The notes below the pieces were generated by a model. The model was not told the origin of the DNA. It saw only the letters and a program-made list of their open reading frames with translations, and made no database searches. A DNA stretch of 64,000 bases. It comes from an uncultured Porphyromonadaceae bacterium. GTDB lineage: Bacteria > Bacteroidota > Bacteroidia > Bacteroidales > Muribaculaceae. Positions 9,793 to 19,429 of the stretch are shown one piece after another (within the stretch, counting starts at the first letter, position 1; every line of letters starts with the position of its first letter). A program made the position numbers and the translations under genes. The stretch spans positions 88,367 to 152,366 of the forward strand of contig CAMNRO010000001.1 of NCBI GenBank assembly GCA_946553045.1, written 5' to 3'.

Positions 9793-9859
9793 GATTGATT
9801 ATGAATTAAGGATTAAGGATAATTTATAGTTGATAATTCAGAGTTACTGACCCGAAAGC

Positions 9860-10549
9860 TTATTTCTGCCCGTAGTAGGCGTTGGGACCGTGTTTGCGGG
9901 AGAAATGCTTTTCGATAAGAAGAGGATTCATGGTGAGACCGGGGTTCACCTGATATGCAATGAAAGCCATCTTGGCAACCTGCTCCATCACAACGGCATT
10001 GTGCACGGCTTCTTCGGGAGTCTTTCCCCAGCTGAAAGGACCGTGGTTCTTGACAAGCACACCGGGTGTATGGATAGGATTGAGGCCGATGAAACGCTCG
10101 ACGATGACATTGCCGGTCTCGAGCTCGTAGTCGCCTTCGACCTCGGCGGCTGTCATGTCGCGGGTACAGGGTATTGCATTGTGGAAATAGTCGGCATGAG
10201 TCGTACCGATATTGGGCAGATCGATGCCGGCTTCAGACCATGCAGTGGCATAAGTCGAGTGAGTGTGCACCACACCGCCGATTTCGGGGAAAGCACGGTA
10301 GAGGGCGAGGTGCGTGGGGGTGTCGGACGAAGGGCGGAGATTGCCTTCCACAACCGTTCCGTCGGCAAGGCTCACAACCACCATATCGGAAGCCTTCATC
10401 GTATCGTAGCTCACACCGCTGGGCTTGATTACCACCAGGCCCTTTTCGCGGTCTATACCCGACACGTTGCCCCATGTGAATATCACGAGGCCGTGCTCAA
10501 CAAGGCTCATGTTGGCACGATATACTTTTTCTTTGAGTTCTTCGAGCAT
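9860..10549 (-). CDS. araD: L-ribulose-5-phosphate 4-epimerase
   Basis: A 229-residue class II aldolase-fold enzyme that converts L-ribulose-5-phosphate to D-xylulose-5-phosphate, feeding the pentose phosphate pathway. The zinc site is visible: [10 protein letters not shown] (two His) and a third His in the C-terminal [20 protein letters not shown] lies between them. Phosphate-binding GNVSG and SSDTPTH segments are in place. Its ATG overlaps the stop codon of araR by one base (TAATG), so the two are translationally coupled and the regulator is made together with the enzyme. Confidence 0.95.
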   Translation of the reverse strand: MLEELKEKVYRANMSLVEHGLVIFTWGNVSGIDREKGLVVIKPSGVSYDTMKASDMVVVSLADGTVVEGNLRPSSDTPTHLALYRAFPEIGGVVHTHSTYATAWSEAGIDLPNIGTTHADYFHNAIPCTRDMTAAEVEGDYELETGNVIVERFIGLNPIHTPGVLVKNHGPFSWGKTPEEAVHNAVVMEQVAKMAFIAYQVNPGLTMNPLLIEKHFSRKHGPNAYYGQK

Positions 10550-11226
10550 TATATCTTGAATCTTAAGTTTTGTTCATAAATGTCGTTGTCGAAGCGATAG
10601 AGGCGCGCTCCACGGCGAGAGCCTGTCTTATCGATGCTGTCGGTAGCGACCACCGACTCTACTTCGGCCACGCGTTTGCGGAAATTTCGCTTGTCTATTC
10701 CCTCTCCGAGCACGGTCTCATAAAGAGCCTGCAGCTGCGACAGCGTAAACAGAGGCGGAAGAAGGCGGAATGCCACCGGTTCCACAGCAAATTTACGTCT
10801 CAGTGAGGCAAGAGCGCGCTCAATCATCATCGGATGGTCGAATCCGAGCTCAGGCAGCTCGTCGAGCGGCAGCCAGTGAGCTTCGTGCTCTGCCACGGCC
10901 GCGCTGTCGACATCGGCAATATTGACAAGAGCGCTATATGCAACGGAAATAACCCGTTCGCCCGGGTCGCGGTCGACCGCACCGAATGTACCGACCTGAT
11001 GCATATATACATCGGCTATACCGGTAAGGTCGTGAAGTACGCGGGCAGCAGCCTCGTCGACGCTCTCCTCGCGGCCGACAAATCCGCCCATAAGCGACCA
11101 TTTTCCGGCTTCAGGCTCGAAGCTTCGTTTGGTCAGGAGCAGGCTGAGACGTCCGTGGTCAAGGCCGAAGATTACACAATCGACGGCCACATAAAGTCTG
11201 TCGTTTCTTGTATAGTAAGCGCTCAT
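10549..11226 (-). CDS. araR: AraR-type Nudix transcription regulator
   Basis: A 225-residue protein with an N-terminal Nudix domain (about 10-145) and a C-terminal winged-helix part (about 150-225, with RKRVAEVE and [10 protein letters not shown]). The Nudix box at residues 48-70 keeps G, E54, R62 and G69 but has lost the catalytic glutamates (RVLHDLTG instead of REVxEExG), as in Nudix proteins that became sugar-sensing regulators. The AraR of Bacteroides thetaiotaomicron is of this type and is a repressor relieved by L-arabinose. Here it lies inside the operon it should control. Its likely target is the palindrome on the operon promoter near 14333. Confidence 0.88.
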   Translation of the reverse strand: MSAYYTRNDRLYVAVDCVIFGLDHGRLSLLLTKRSFEPEAGKWSLMGGFVGREESVDEAAARVLHDLTGIADVYMHQVGTFGAVDRDPGERVISVAYSALVNIADVDSAAVAEHEAHWLPLDELPELGFDHPMMIERALASLRRKFAVEPVAFRLLPPLFTLSQLQALYETVLGEGIDKRNFRKRVAEVESVVATDSIDKTGSRRGARLYRFDNDIYEQNLRFKI

Positions 11227-11254
11227 TGGAAATTGAAAGAGTCGAATAAAGTTT

Positions 11255-11311
11255 AAAAAGTCAGGATAACAGTCTTGACAATGACTACTTCGACCATTAT
11301 CCTGACTTTTT
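11255..11311 (-). terminator. ara intercistronic hairpin, copy 2 (symporter-araR gap), terminator-like
   Basis: A 15 bp perfect outer stem (AAAAAGTCAGGATAA with its complement), followed by tandem wobble pairs on the transcribed strand and an inner GTC/GAC. On the minus strand it ends in GACTTTTTAAAC, a good intrinsic terminator, so it may reduce readthrough from the symporter gene into araR. It aligns with the hairpins at 8162 and 13075. Confidence 0.8.
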
Positions 11312-11318
11312 TATTAGA

Positions 11319-13001
11319 TTACCAGAAGTAAATGTAGAATGCAACGGTGATACCGAGAATGATTATCGAGTGGATAACATCCCAGCGATTCCAGCTGGCA
11401 CGGGTTTCGGCACGCTGCTCGGGAGTGGAGGTGCCGAACACAAGACCGCGGATTTTTTCTTCGGTCGGAGCCTTGGTGCAGAGCGATACAACGACACCGA
11501 CAGCGAGGCAGAACACGAGCATCCAGCCGCAGAAGAAGAGCCAGTTGCAGTCAAAGAACACAGACTGGAAGAGGCTGGGGTCGGCCGATACACCTGCGTT
11601 GCTGTAGTAAATCTTTGCGCCGAGGCGTGTAAGGCCTACGATAAGACCCGAGAGAAGGGCCCACATGCCACCCAGAGCCGAGGCACGTTTCCAGAGGATA
11701 CCGATAAGGAATGCGGCGGCAATGCCGGGAGCAAGCACAGACTGAACGTCCTGGAGGTAGAGATAGAGCACGTCGCCGACCGAACGCATGACGGGAATCC
11801 AGAGGATACCGAGGATTACGATGACAACGGTAGCGGCCTGACCGATACGCACGAGTTTCTTGGGGTCGGTCTTGGGTTTGAGGCGCTGATAGAAGTCGAT
11901 GGTGAAGAGGGCTGCCGACGAGTTGAAGAGCGATGCGAGCGAGCTCATGAGAGCGGCAAGGATACCGCACACGATAAGGCCCTTGACACCGGCGGGAAGC
12001 AGCTTGGCAACGAGTGTGGGGAATGCGGCGTCGGAATTGGGATTGCCGTTGGGGAGCATGGGCAGGAAGTCGCCGAGGTTCTGGTGGAGAGCGAAGGCAA
12101 TCATGCCGGGGATAAGGAAGAGGAATACGGGGAGAAGCTTGAGGTAAGCACCGAAGATAGTACCGCGGCGGGCTTCTTTCTCGTTTTTACCTGAAAGGAC
12201 GCGCTGCACGATGAACTGGTCGGTACACCAGTACCAGAAACCGATAACGGCCGAGCCGATAAGGGCGCCGAGCCAGGGATACTGGGCGTCGCGGTTGTCG
12301 CGGATAAGGTTGACCATGGTGTCGCCATATTCGTTGACCTTCACAGCCGAGCAGATACGCATCATTTCATCCCAGCCACCGAGCTCCTTGAGACCGAGCA
12401 CGAGGATAATGAGCGAGCCGAGCAGAAGAATCGGGGTCTGGAGCACAGAAGTGTAAAGCACAGATTTCATACCGCCGAAGATGGTATAGAGAGCGGTGAT
12501 GAGCACAAGGCCGATAGCGGCAATCCAGAAGAAGTCGATGCCCCAGAGTTCGTCGATGCCGAATACCTGCTGGAACACGAGACCGCCGGCATAGACCGTA
12601 ACGGCAACTTTGGTGAGCACGTAGCTGATGAGCGAGATAGTAGCAAGGATAGTGCGCGACTGCGGATTGAATCGCTTTTCAAGGAATTCGGGCATGGTGT
12701 AGACCATGGAGCGCGAATAGAAGGGCACGAAGACCCAGCCGAGGATAAGAATCATCCAGCCCTGGATTTCCCAGTGAGCCATCGCCATACCCGACGATGC
12801 TCCGGAGCCGGCGAGACCGATGAGGTGTTCAGAACCGATGTTCGACGCGAAAATAGACGCACCGATGGCAATCCATGTGGCGTCCTTGCCTCCGAGGAAG
12901 TAGTCGGCGGCATTGTTCTGCTTTTGGCGCACAACCCATACAATGATGCCTATAAGGGCAACAAAGAACAAGGCTATGACAACCCAGTCAAGTAACTGCA
13001 T
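11319..13001 (-). CDS. Sodium/solute symporter, probable L-arabinose importer
   Basis: A 560-residue inner-membrane transporter of the SSS family (PF00474) with about 14 hydrophobic segments. The core SSS fold begins with an N-terminal MQLLDWVVIALFFVALIGIIV helix, and the GSEHLIGLAGSGASSG segment fits the sodium/sugar site region of this family (SGLT-like). In Bacteroides arabinose loci the equivalent gene is an SSS sugar transporter, so uptake of L-arabinose with Na+ is the natural proposal; it is inferred from context, not shown by the sequence. It sits between galM and araR, with covarying hairpins on both sides. Confidence 0.88.
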   Translation of the reverse strand: MQLLDWVVIALFFVALIGIIVWVVRQKQNNAADYFLGGKDATWIAIGASIFASNIGSEHLIGLAGSGASSGMAMAHWEIQGWMILILGWVFVPFYSRSMVYTMPEFLEKRFNPQSRTILATISLISYVLTKVAVTVYAGGLVFQQVFGIDELWGIDFFWIAAIGLVLITALYTIFGGMKSVLYTSVLQTPILLLGSLIILVLGLKELGGWDEMMRICSAVKVNEYGDTMVNLIRDNRDAQYPWLGALIGSAVIGFWYWCTDQFIVQRVLSGKNEKEARRGTIFGAYLKLLPVFLFLIPGMIAFALHQNLGDFLPMLPNGNPNSDAAFPTLVAKLLPAGVKGLIVCGILAALMSSLASLFNSSAALFTIDFYQRLKPKTDPKKLVRIGQAATVVIVILGILWIPVMRSVGDVLYLYLQDVQSVLAPGIAAAFLIGILWKRASALGGMWALLSGLIVGLTRLGAKIYYSNAGVSADPSLFQSVFFDCNWLFFCGWMLVFCLAVGVVVSLCTKAPTEEKIRGLVFGTSTPEQRAETRASWNRWDVIHSIIILGITVAFYIYFW

Positions 13002-13059
13002 AAGGTTAAGGTATTATTATTTTGGTTAAGGTAATTAAGGTTTATGAGGGAGAGGGTTA

Positions 13060-13125
13060 AAAAGTAAAGTCTGGAAAGTTAAGACAATAGCTATAAGAAC
13101 CATTGTCTTAACTTTTTACTTTTTC
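13060..13125 (-). repeat. ara intercistronic hairpin, copy 3 (galM-symporter gap)
   Basis: The core is a 14 bp perfect stem (AAAGTTAAGACAAT at 13075-13088 with 13102-13115). The outer arms AAAAGTAA and TTACTTTTT can extend it. It is nearly the same sequence as copy 1 at 8162, with one compensatory pair change. Confidence 0.8.
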
Positions 13126-13138
13126 GACACCGTTATGA

Positions 13139-14293
13139 TTATTTGATTGTCGAGAATTTGTATGTGCAGTGGCTGGTGTAGGTTTCGCCGGGGCGCAGAA
13201 CTGCGGTGGGCCACTGAGGCTTGTTGGGGGTGTCGGGATAGTGCTGTGTCTCGAGGCATACGGCAGTGCGCTGCTGATATGTGATACCCTTCTTGCCTGT
13301 GACAGTGCCGTCGAGGAAGTTGCCGGTGTAAACCTGCACGCCGGGCTCGTCGGTGTACACGTCCATGGCGATACCCGATTCAGGCGAAACGAGGCGGAGT
13401 TTGGCCTGGCTCATGTCGCCGGGATTGCGGAGCACCCAGTTGTGGTCATAGCCGTTGCCGTTGATAAGCTGAATGTCTTCAGCGGCGATGTCGCGGCCGA
13501 TTTCCTTGATTACGGTGAAGTCCATCGGAGTGCCTTCGACGGTCTCGATAGTGCCGAGAGTCATATATGTGCTGTCGACGGGTGTGAAGCCTTCGGCGTC
13601 AATCCAGAGCGAGTCGGCGAGGATAGTGTTTTCGGGGTTGCCCGACAGATTGAAGTAAGAGTGGTTGGTGAGGTTGATGATGGTCGGAGCCTTTGTTGTG
13701 GCGCTATAGGCAATGGCAAGGGCATTGTCCGAAGTGAGAGTGTAGGTCACGGTAGCGGTCACTTCGCCGGGGAAACCGTTGTCGCCGTCGGGCGATACGA
13801 TTGTCAGCTCGAGAGTGCTGTCGTTAGGCTGCGCGGCGGTGTAGACACGATACTGCCAGCCGAGCGTTCCCATATCGGTACCACCATGAAGGCAATGTCC
13901 GAAGTTATTCTGCGGCAATTGGTAGACACTGTCGTCAAGTTCGAAGCGACCCTGATTGATGCGGTTTGCATAGCGGCCTATGGACGCACCAAAGTCTGTG
14001 AGATTATTTTCGGGGAAATAAGCCTGAACGCTGTCGAAACCAAGGACAACGTCGCGGAAACCGCCCTTGGCATCGGGTACATTCAGCGAAACGAGACGTC
14101 CGCCGAAGTTCGTAATGCACGCTTCCATACCGTTTGCATTAGTCAATGTATAGAGCGAAATGGAATCGCCGCGATATTCGCTTGCGAATTTCTGAGGATC
14201 GAGGCCCGATTTGGTCAAAACGGGTGCCTCCGTTTTAGTGCCGCACGAAGCGAGCACAAGTGCCGAAACAAGGGCTACCGGAAGAACTTTCAT
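13139..14293 (-). CDS. galM: Lipoprotein aldose 1-epimerase (mutarotase)
   Basis: A 384-residue aldose epimerase that interconverts alpha and beta anomers of free sugars. Family signatures are visible: FGGRLVSLNVPDAKG, NRINQGRFELDD, NHSYFNLSG (catalytic His) and the C-terminal glutamate region (QQRTAVCLETQHYPDTP). Unlike the cytoplasmic enzyme, it has a lipoprotein signal (MKVLPVALVSALVLASC, Cys17), so it acts in the periplasm or on the outer membrane, presumably on arabinose before import. It is the first gene of the arabinose operon, right after the promoter. Confidence 0.93.
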   Translation of the reverse strand: MKVLPVALVSALVLASCGTKTEAPVLTKSGLDPQKFASEYRGDSISLYTLTNANGMEACITNFGGRLVSLNVPDAKGGFRDVVLGFDSVQAYFPENNLTDFGASIGRYANRINQGRFELDDSVYQLPQNNFGHCLHGGTDMGTLGWQYRVYTAAQPNDSTLELTIVSPDGDNGFPGEVTATVTYTLTSDNALAIAYSATTKAPTIINLTNHSYFNLSGNPENTILADSLWIDAEGFTPVDSTYMTLGTIETVEGTPMDFTVIKEIGRDIAAEDIQLINGNGYDHNWVLRNPGDMSQAKLRLVSPESGIAMDVYTDEPGVQVYTGNFLDGTVTGKKGITYQQRTAVCLETQHYPDTPNKPQWPTAVLRPGETYTSHCTYKFSTIK

Positions 14294-14332
14294 GGTCTTG
14301 AATGGTTGAAAATGAATGGTTAATTATTTTGG

Positions 14333-14367
14333 GTGTAAAATTAACACTCATTTTTCGACCCACCAAA
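14333..14367 (-). promoter_or_regulatory. ara operon promoter with overlapping palindromic operator
   Basis: On the minus strand a -33 TTTG (complement of 14364-14367), exactly 20 bp, and a -7 TAATTTTAC (14335-14343) precede galM. The 15 bp imperfect palindrome GTGTTAATTTTACAC (14333-14347, 12 of 15 symmetric) covers the -7 box, which is where a repressor such as AraR would bind. The -7 box differs from consensus at the final G. The rest of the 14294-14680 gap is very AT-rich. Confidence 0.6.
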
Positions 14368-14545
14368 TAAAAAAACATGTTTAAAAACATATTTTTAACA
14401 CCACAATGCTGTCTCAAGCCACAAAAACAGGCTTGAAAACACTCAGGGGCACGCCTACGCCCGATTTTATATAATTTTACATAATTTGCCATAATTCAAA
14501 AAAAACATCATCAATAAGCCTCAAATAAAAAAAACAGGCACATAT

Positions 14546-14578
14546 TTTGGCTGTTAGCTTTTTTTAGAGTAATTTCGC
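14546..14578 (+). promoter_or_regulatory. Promoter of the T9SS cargo genes
   Basis: -33 TTTG at 14546-14549, 20 bp spacing, and TAATTTCGC at 14570-14578 (one mismatch to TAnnTTTG). The leader before the ATG at 14681 is about 100 nt and A-rich. Confidence 0.5.
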
Positions 14579-14680
14579 ACAGCAAAAGAAACTCAAGATA
14601 TAATTTCGGATTTGTAAATTGCATTTGTTTATTCACAAGAAAAAGTTTTAAAAACCAAAATAACAACCATTCATTTCCAC

Positions 14681-16852
14681 ATGAAAATTTTTACACATAT
14701 TGTCAGCGTTGCAGCATGTGCCTTGATTGCATCATCGGCGGCAGTTGCTGTTGCAGCTCCTCTCGGAGTCGGCTTTGACGCAGCCACCTATGTTCACAAA
14801 AATATGGTTGTCAGATCTGGATTGGACAAAGGAAGATCGGCGACCATAGACCATATCAACGTTCTGCTTAACAAAGATGACGCAGCTGCAAGCCCGATGT
14901 TCAATGCCGCAGCCAGGTCGTACTCTGTTCCCGATCCGACGGTGACATTCGGTCCGGTCAGCACATTCGGTGACATCGACGGCCCCGACGGCGAAGTATG
15001 GTTCTACACCATGAACATCGAAAACACAGCCATCAAGCATGAGTATTTCACTGAATACCGTCTGAAATCATATACCGTAAACATCTATGACAGTCAATTC
15101 AAAGAGATTGGCTCTATCCACGACGAGATGGACTATGCAGCGGACGAAATCCGTGTGCCGGCATGCGTGCTGCTCCCTTCGGTGACAAAGAATTTCTTCA
15201 ATGACGACGCCAAATACGAACTTGTCATCGGTCTGGCGGTCAACACCACTACCCCCGGTATCACCCGCTATCGCTCACTCGCATACCAGCTGAACGGCGA
15301 AAAAGACAGCGACGGTTCCGACAAGATTATAGCCACTTTTCCCGAACTCATCTGCAATGTGCTCGATGCCACGACAGAAGGCGGTCCTGAGAATATATAT
15401 ATGTCTACGATGACAGAATATTTCCCGACCGATTTTCCTGAAAACGGCGACATGTGGCAGTATCGCATGGAGTCGTTCGTACGCGTGCAAATCTACGGCA
15501 AAGCAGGCCAGGACGGTCAGCCCATCGAGATTCTCTCATACGACATGTGCCATCTCAATCTTCCGGGCAATCAGGAAACCTCGCCGTTTCTGCTAACCTT
15601 GTCGGACGGCGGCAAACCATATGCCGTTCTCTCGCATTACAAGGAAACACTGTTCGAGCCTTACAACTCCAGCGATGAAGACATGGTTCAGCGCAAGGAA
15701 AACGCTCTTATAATAGATGTGTACGAACTGGGCTCCACCGCTGTCAGAAGCCAGCAGACAGTCATTCCTTTCAAAAAGGATTCAGAAGACGATGTCATTG
15801 GTTCGTTCTACTCCATCGGCGATCTCCGCTATAGCCAGGACGTGAATTTCCATGACTTCGACAACTCCGGCAAAGCCGCTTTCTATGTCACTAAAGGCAA
15901 CAAGGTTGTCGGAAGCGATGAAGTTCTCGAAAGTTCATACTATGTATATATGCACGACGGCACACGCAAATCGACAATATTCGAGCACTCGCAGAGCACT
16001 CTGCCCCTTTCCGACATAGCCGGCTGCGAACCTCAGAACATGTTTGTGTCGCTTGGTAACAACCAGTATGTCTTCAACTTTGTAGACATTTTATCGGGCA
16101 AAGTCGTATCTTCCGTAAACCAATACCTCGAGATAGACAACTCCGACCCCGATCCTCTTCTGTCTACAATGGACCGCGTCGCCGATGGCAGCAGCTACAA
16201 ATATGCAGTTGAGATGAGATACCCCATCGAAGAAGACGACATCGCATATATGCGTATCGCATGGCTCAATGCCGACGGCACCCCCGACCATATCGATGAA
16301 GTAAACATGGGCAAGGGTGTAAACTACGCAAAAAGCTTCCTCGAAAGCAAGACTCTCGACCCGACCACATTCCACTCAGACAAGCATCAGGAATATATCC
16401 TTCTCATCAAGCGCGGCGTCAATGGCGGAACATCAGAAGAACTTCTTATCGGCCAGACACGCACTGAAGAGTATCCCGACGGCCGCGACATTCTCTATCT
16501 CCCTCCGGGCGAAAAAGGCTTCCTTGTTTCTGTCGTTCCCTATTCGGCCGCAGGTCTGCCAACTTTGGCCGTAGCATACAGCCCCGACAACGCCACATTC
16601 AATGTCGATTATTACACCCTGCCTCTCGACGCGCCTCACAGCGGAATCGGAGAGACAATATCGGATGTGGTTTCTGAAGCAGATATTGTCTTCGACGGCA
16701 ACACCGCTTATGCCGAAGGGTTCACCATCGAACTTTACTCAATCCATGGCATGCTCATCGCTTCTGCAACCGACAGACTCGACATCAGCACATTCCCGGC
16801 CGGCGCATATATCGTCAAAGCCGGCAATACAGCCAAAAAGATTATAAAGTAA
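14681..16852 (+). CDS. Secreted protein with T9SS type A sorting domain
   Basis: A 723-residue exported protein of unknown function. It has a signal peptide (about residues 1-27, ending AAVAVAAP) and a C-terminal T9SS-type tail of about 70 residues (FTIELYSIHGMLIASA, then FPAGAYIVKAG and the basic AKKIIK end), so it should be exported to the surface by the type IX system. The middle is beta-rich, with DGDGPDGEVWFY-like acidic turns, and shows no catalytic motif I recognise. It is followed after 14 bp by the C10 protease gene, which ends with the same kind of tail, so the two are probably co-transcribed and co-exported. Confidence 0.85.
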   Translation: MKIFTHIVSVAACALIASSAAVAVAAPLGVGFDAATYVHKNMVVRSGLDKGRSATIDHINVLLNKDDAAASPMFNAAARSYSVPDPTVTFGPVSTFGDIDGPDGEVWFYTMNIENTAIKHEYFTEYRLKSYTVNIYDSQFKEIGSIHDEMDYAADEIRVPACVLLPSVTKNFFNDDAKYELVIGLAVNTTTPGITRYRSLAYQLNGEKDSDGSDKIIATFPELICNVLDATTEGGPENIYMSTMTEYFPTDFPENGDMWQYRMESFVRVQIYGKAGQDGQPIEILSYDMCHLNLPGNQETSPFLLTLSDGGKPYAVLSHYKETLFEPYNSSDEDMVQRKENALIIDVYELGSTAVRSQQTVIPFKKDSEDDVIGSFYSIGDLRYSQDVNFHDFDNSGKAAFYVTKGNKVVGSDEVLESSYYVYMHDGTRKSTIFEHSQSTLPLSDIAGCEPQNMFVSLGNNQYVFNFVDILSGKVVSSVNQYLEIDNSDPDPLLSTMDRVADGSSYKYAVEMRYPIEEDDIAYMRIAWLNADGTPDHIDEVNMGKGVNYAKSFLESKTLDPTTFHSDKHQEYILLIKRGVNGGTSEELLIGQTRTEEYPDGRDILYLPPGEKGFLVSVVPYSAAGLPTLAVAYSPDNATFNVDYYTLPLDAPHSGIGETISDVVSEADIVFDGNTAYAEGFTIELYSIHGMLIASATDRLDISTFPAGAYIVKAGNTAKKIIK

Positions 16853-16866
16853 GAGGCCGCACACAT

Positions 16867-19362
16867 ATGAACAGATTCATTATGAGCGCCATGGCTTTCG
16901 CCATGGCCCAGGGTATCCTATTTGCAGCTCCGCTTACACCCGAGGAGGCTCTGGCCCGCCTGAAAGCACCAGACGGCCCCCGTAATGCTCCTGCACTGAT
17001 TGCAAATACGCCATCTCTGGTGAACACTGCGCGATGCGCCGACGGCGAACCCGCCGTATATCTCTTCGACAAAAGCGGAGAGGGCTTCATCATCGTCAGC
17101 GCCGACGACAGCACCGAACCGCTGCTCGGCTATTCCGACTCAGGCTCTCTGACAGGCGAGCTTCCGCCACAGCTACAGTGGTGGCTCGAAGAATACACAC
17201 GCCAGATTGAATATAACAAGCAGAATGGCTTCAACTCCCTGCCTCTGAAAAAGACACAGGACCAGCGCGAGGCTATTGAGCCCATGATAAAAACCAACTG
17301 GGACCAGGGTGCGCCTTACAACAACATGTGCCCGGCCATCGGACCCGAACGCACCTACACCGGCTGCGTTGCCACTGCCATGGCTCAGGTCATGAACTAC
17401 TGGAACTATCCCGAGCGAGGCAAAGGCCAGATAACATACAATGCCGAATCCCTCAACAAACGTCTCTCGCTCAATTTCGCTCTCAGAGCATTTGACTGGG
17501 ATAATATGCTTGATACCTATACCGAAGGTGAGTACTCCGACACTCAGGCCAACGCTGTAGCATATCTCATGAAAGCTTGTGGATATTCCGTAAAAATGGA
17601 ATACGGACTCGACTCATCGGGCGCGCTGGCTATGGATATTGCCAATGCCCTCATAAAGTATTTCGACTACGACCCGAATATGCGCTACACACTCCGCCAG
17701 TATTACAATACATCGGAATGGAATGCTCTTATTTATGAAAACCTGAAGAACGTAGGTCCAATACTCTATGGAGGCGGCTCTATGATTGGTGGCGGACACT
17801 CGTTTATTTGCGACGGATATGACGGAAACGGCTACTTCCACTTCAACTGGGGCTGGACCGGCATGTCGAACGGCTATTTCTCGCTCGACGCGCTCAACCC
17901 CTACTCGCTCGGAACGGGCGGCGGCTCCGGTGGCGGGTATAATTTCACTCAGGATGCCGTCCTTGGCATACAACCGCCCACAGGCGAACCTGCCATCAAC
18001 GAAATCCCCGTTCTGACTCAGACCGGCTCATTGGCTGCATATGAGAAAAACGACTCCATTTTCTTCGATCTCTTCGCCGCCACACAGCCGATGTGGGTGA
18101 ATTACTGCCCCGAGACTCTGGAGTTGAAAATGGGAGCAACATTCCACAACGAGAACGACGCTTCGGCAAGCGATTTCACTCTTCCTGTAAGCGATATCAT
18201 ATTCTCGCTGAAGCCCGGTTATGCAGTAAGCGCGGCATTCAAACCCAGCGTTGACCTCGCACAGGTTCCTGACGGAAGGTATAAAGTGACCATTTCCAAC
18301 GCTCACGTCGCCAAACCGGACGAATGGTTGCCGGTGAAATACAACAAGGGGTATTTCAACTATATCCACCTCACCAAAAACGGCAAAAGCTGCACTATCG
18401 AAAACAACGACGTTGACCGTCTTGAAATTGTCGACGGCAGCATTGTTGGCGATTTCTACTACGGCACCGCCTCGAAAGTGAGCATAACTGTCCGCAACGA
18501 TTCCGAACAGGAGCTCAGCAGCGGCTTCGCTCCCGTAATAGTCTACGACGGCAGTCTTGTAATGCTTGGCGAAAGCATTCTGCTCACCGTGAAGCCTGGC
18601 GAAACCGTGACGCGCGAATGGGTGACAACAATCTACTCCCTGTCGCAATATTTCGTCCCCGACAAAGACATGGTCGTGAAGCTGTCGTTCTTCGATGAAT
18701 CTACCTACAACGTATATTCCGACGATATCTTCAAGGACGTTACGCTCAAGGCTAATCCCGGATTGCCGACGGTTGAGACCAAATACAGACCATCTATTGA
18801 AAACGCAAAGCTGAAAGCAGAAAACATCAACGGCTCTTTACAACTGATATATCTGGTAAGCGATAAAAACAATATCGAAGTAAAATCAACCATAAAACTC
18901 AACAAAGGTTATTTTGCATATCCGATGTATGCTTGCGTGACATCTCCGGGCGAACTGGAAGGCCAGATGATGCTCGAAACATATGCCGGCAACATATGCA
19001 TCCTCGACACTCCGGGGCAGATTCACAACTTCGAGACCACAATATCGTTCCCGGGAGCAGTTCCTGACAAGAGCTATTATCTGATGATGGGCTATGAATA
19101 TGCTCAGCAGTTCATTCAGATTGGTCCGTTCTATGCCACCTTCCGCCTTGCCACTTCCGGCGTCGAAGACGTTGCCATAGATACCGACGATATTAGTTTC
19201 GATGGCGAGACTGTAGGCGCTCTTGGCTACCCCATCGAAATATTCAATATTCAAGGTGCAAAAGTAGCCGAAGGCAGAGATACGGTAGAGACCGCAGCTC
19301 TCGCACCGGGCATATATATAGTCCGTGCCGGCGACAAATCGAAAAAAATAGCAATCAAATAA
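16867..19362 (+). CDS. C10-family cysteine protease (streptopain-like) with T9SS tail
   Basis: An 831-residue secreted protease. Order: signal peptide (1-20), Spi-type inhibitory prodomain (about 21-130, with EGFIIVSADDSTEPLLGYSD), C10 catalytic domain (about 135-380), beta-rich region and a T9SS type A tail ending DKSKKIAIK. The catalytic Cys is C167 in TGCVATAMAQVMNYW and the His is H311 in GGGHSFICDGY, followed by the conserved FNWGWTG. Streptopain and the Bacteroides fragilis Bfp proteases belong to this family; they are zymogens activated by removal of the prodomain. Its natural substrate cannot be told. It lies between two other exported proteins with similar tails. Confidence 0.93.
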   Translation: MNRFIMSAMAFAMAQGILFAAPLTPEEALARLKAPDGPRNAPALIANTPSLVNTARCADGEPAVYLFDKSGEGFIIVSADDSTEPLLGYSDSGSLTGELPPQLQWWLEEYTRQIEYNKQNGFNSLPLKKTQDQREAIEPMIKTNWDQGAPYNNMCPAIGPERTYTGCVATAMAQVMNYWNYPERGKGQITYNAESLNKRLSLNFALRAFDWDNMLDTYTEGEYSDTQANAVAYLMKACGYSVKMEYGLDSSGALAMDIANALIKYFDYDPNMRYTLRQYYNTSEWNALIYENLKNVGPILYGGGSMIGGGHSFICDGYDGNGYFHFNWGWTGMSNGYFSLDALNPYSLGTGGGSGGGYNFTQDAVLGIQPPTGEPAINEIPVLTQTGSLAAYEKNDSIFFDLFAATQPMWVNYCPETLELKMGATFHNENDASASDFTLPVSDIIFSLKPGYAVSAAFKPSVDLAQVPDGRYKVTISNAHVAKPDEWLPVKYNKGYFNYIHLTKNGKSCTIENNDVDRLEIVDGSIVGDFYYGTASKVSITVRNDSEQELSSGFAPVIVYDGSLVMLGESILLTVKPGETVTREWVTTIYSLSQYFVPDKDMVVKLSFFDESTYNVYSDDIFKDVTLKANPGLPTVETKYRPSIENAKLKAENINGSLQLIYLVSDKNNIEVKSTIKLNKGYFAYPMYACVTSPGELEGQMMLETYAGNICILDTPGQIHNFETTISFPGAVPDKSYYLMMGYEYAQQFIQIGPFYATFRLATSGVEDVAIDTDDISFDGETVGALGYPIEIFNIQGAKVAEGRDTVETAALAPGIYIVRAGDKSKKIAIK

Positions 19363-19379
19363 ATCATTTCTTTAACATT

Positions 19380-19406
19380 CATGTGCGGTCGTCATAGCCG
19401 CACATG
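19380..19406 (+). repeat. Intercistronic hairpin
   Basis: A perfect 9 bp stem (CATGTGCGG/CCGCACATG) with a 9 nt loop in the 67 bp gap between the protease and the next gene. There is no T run, so RNA processing or stability is more likely than termination. Confidence 0.55.
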
Positions 19407-19429
19407 ACCATAAACCAATCTACACGAGT

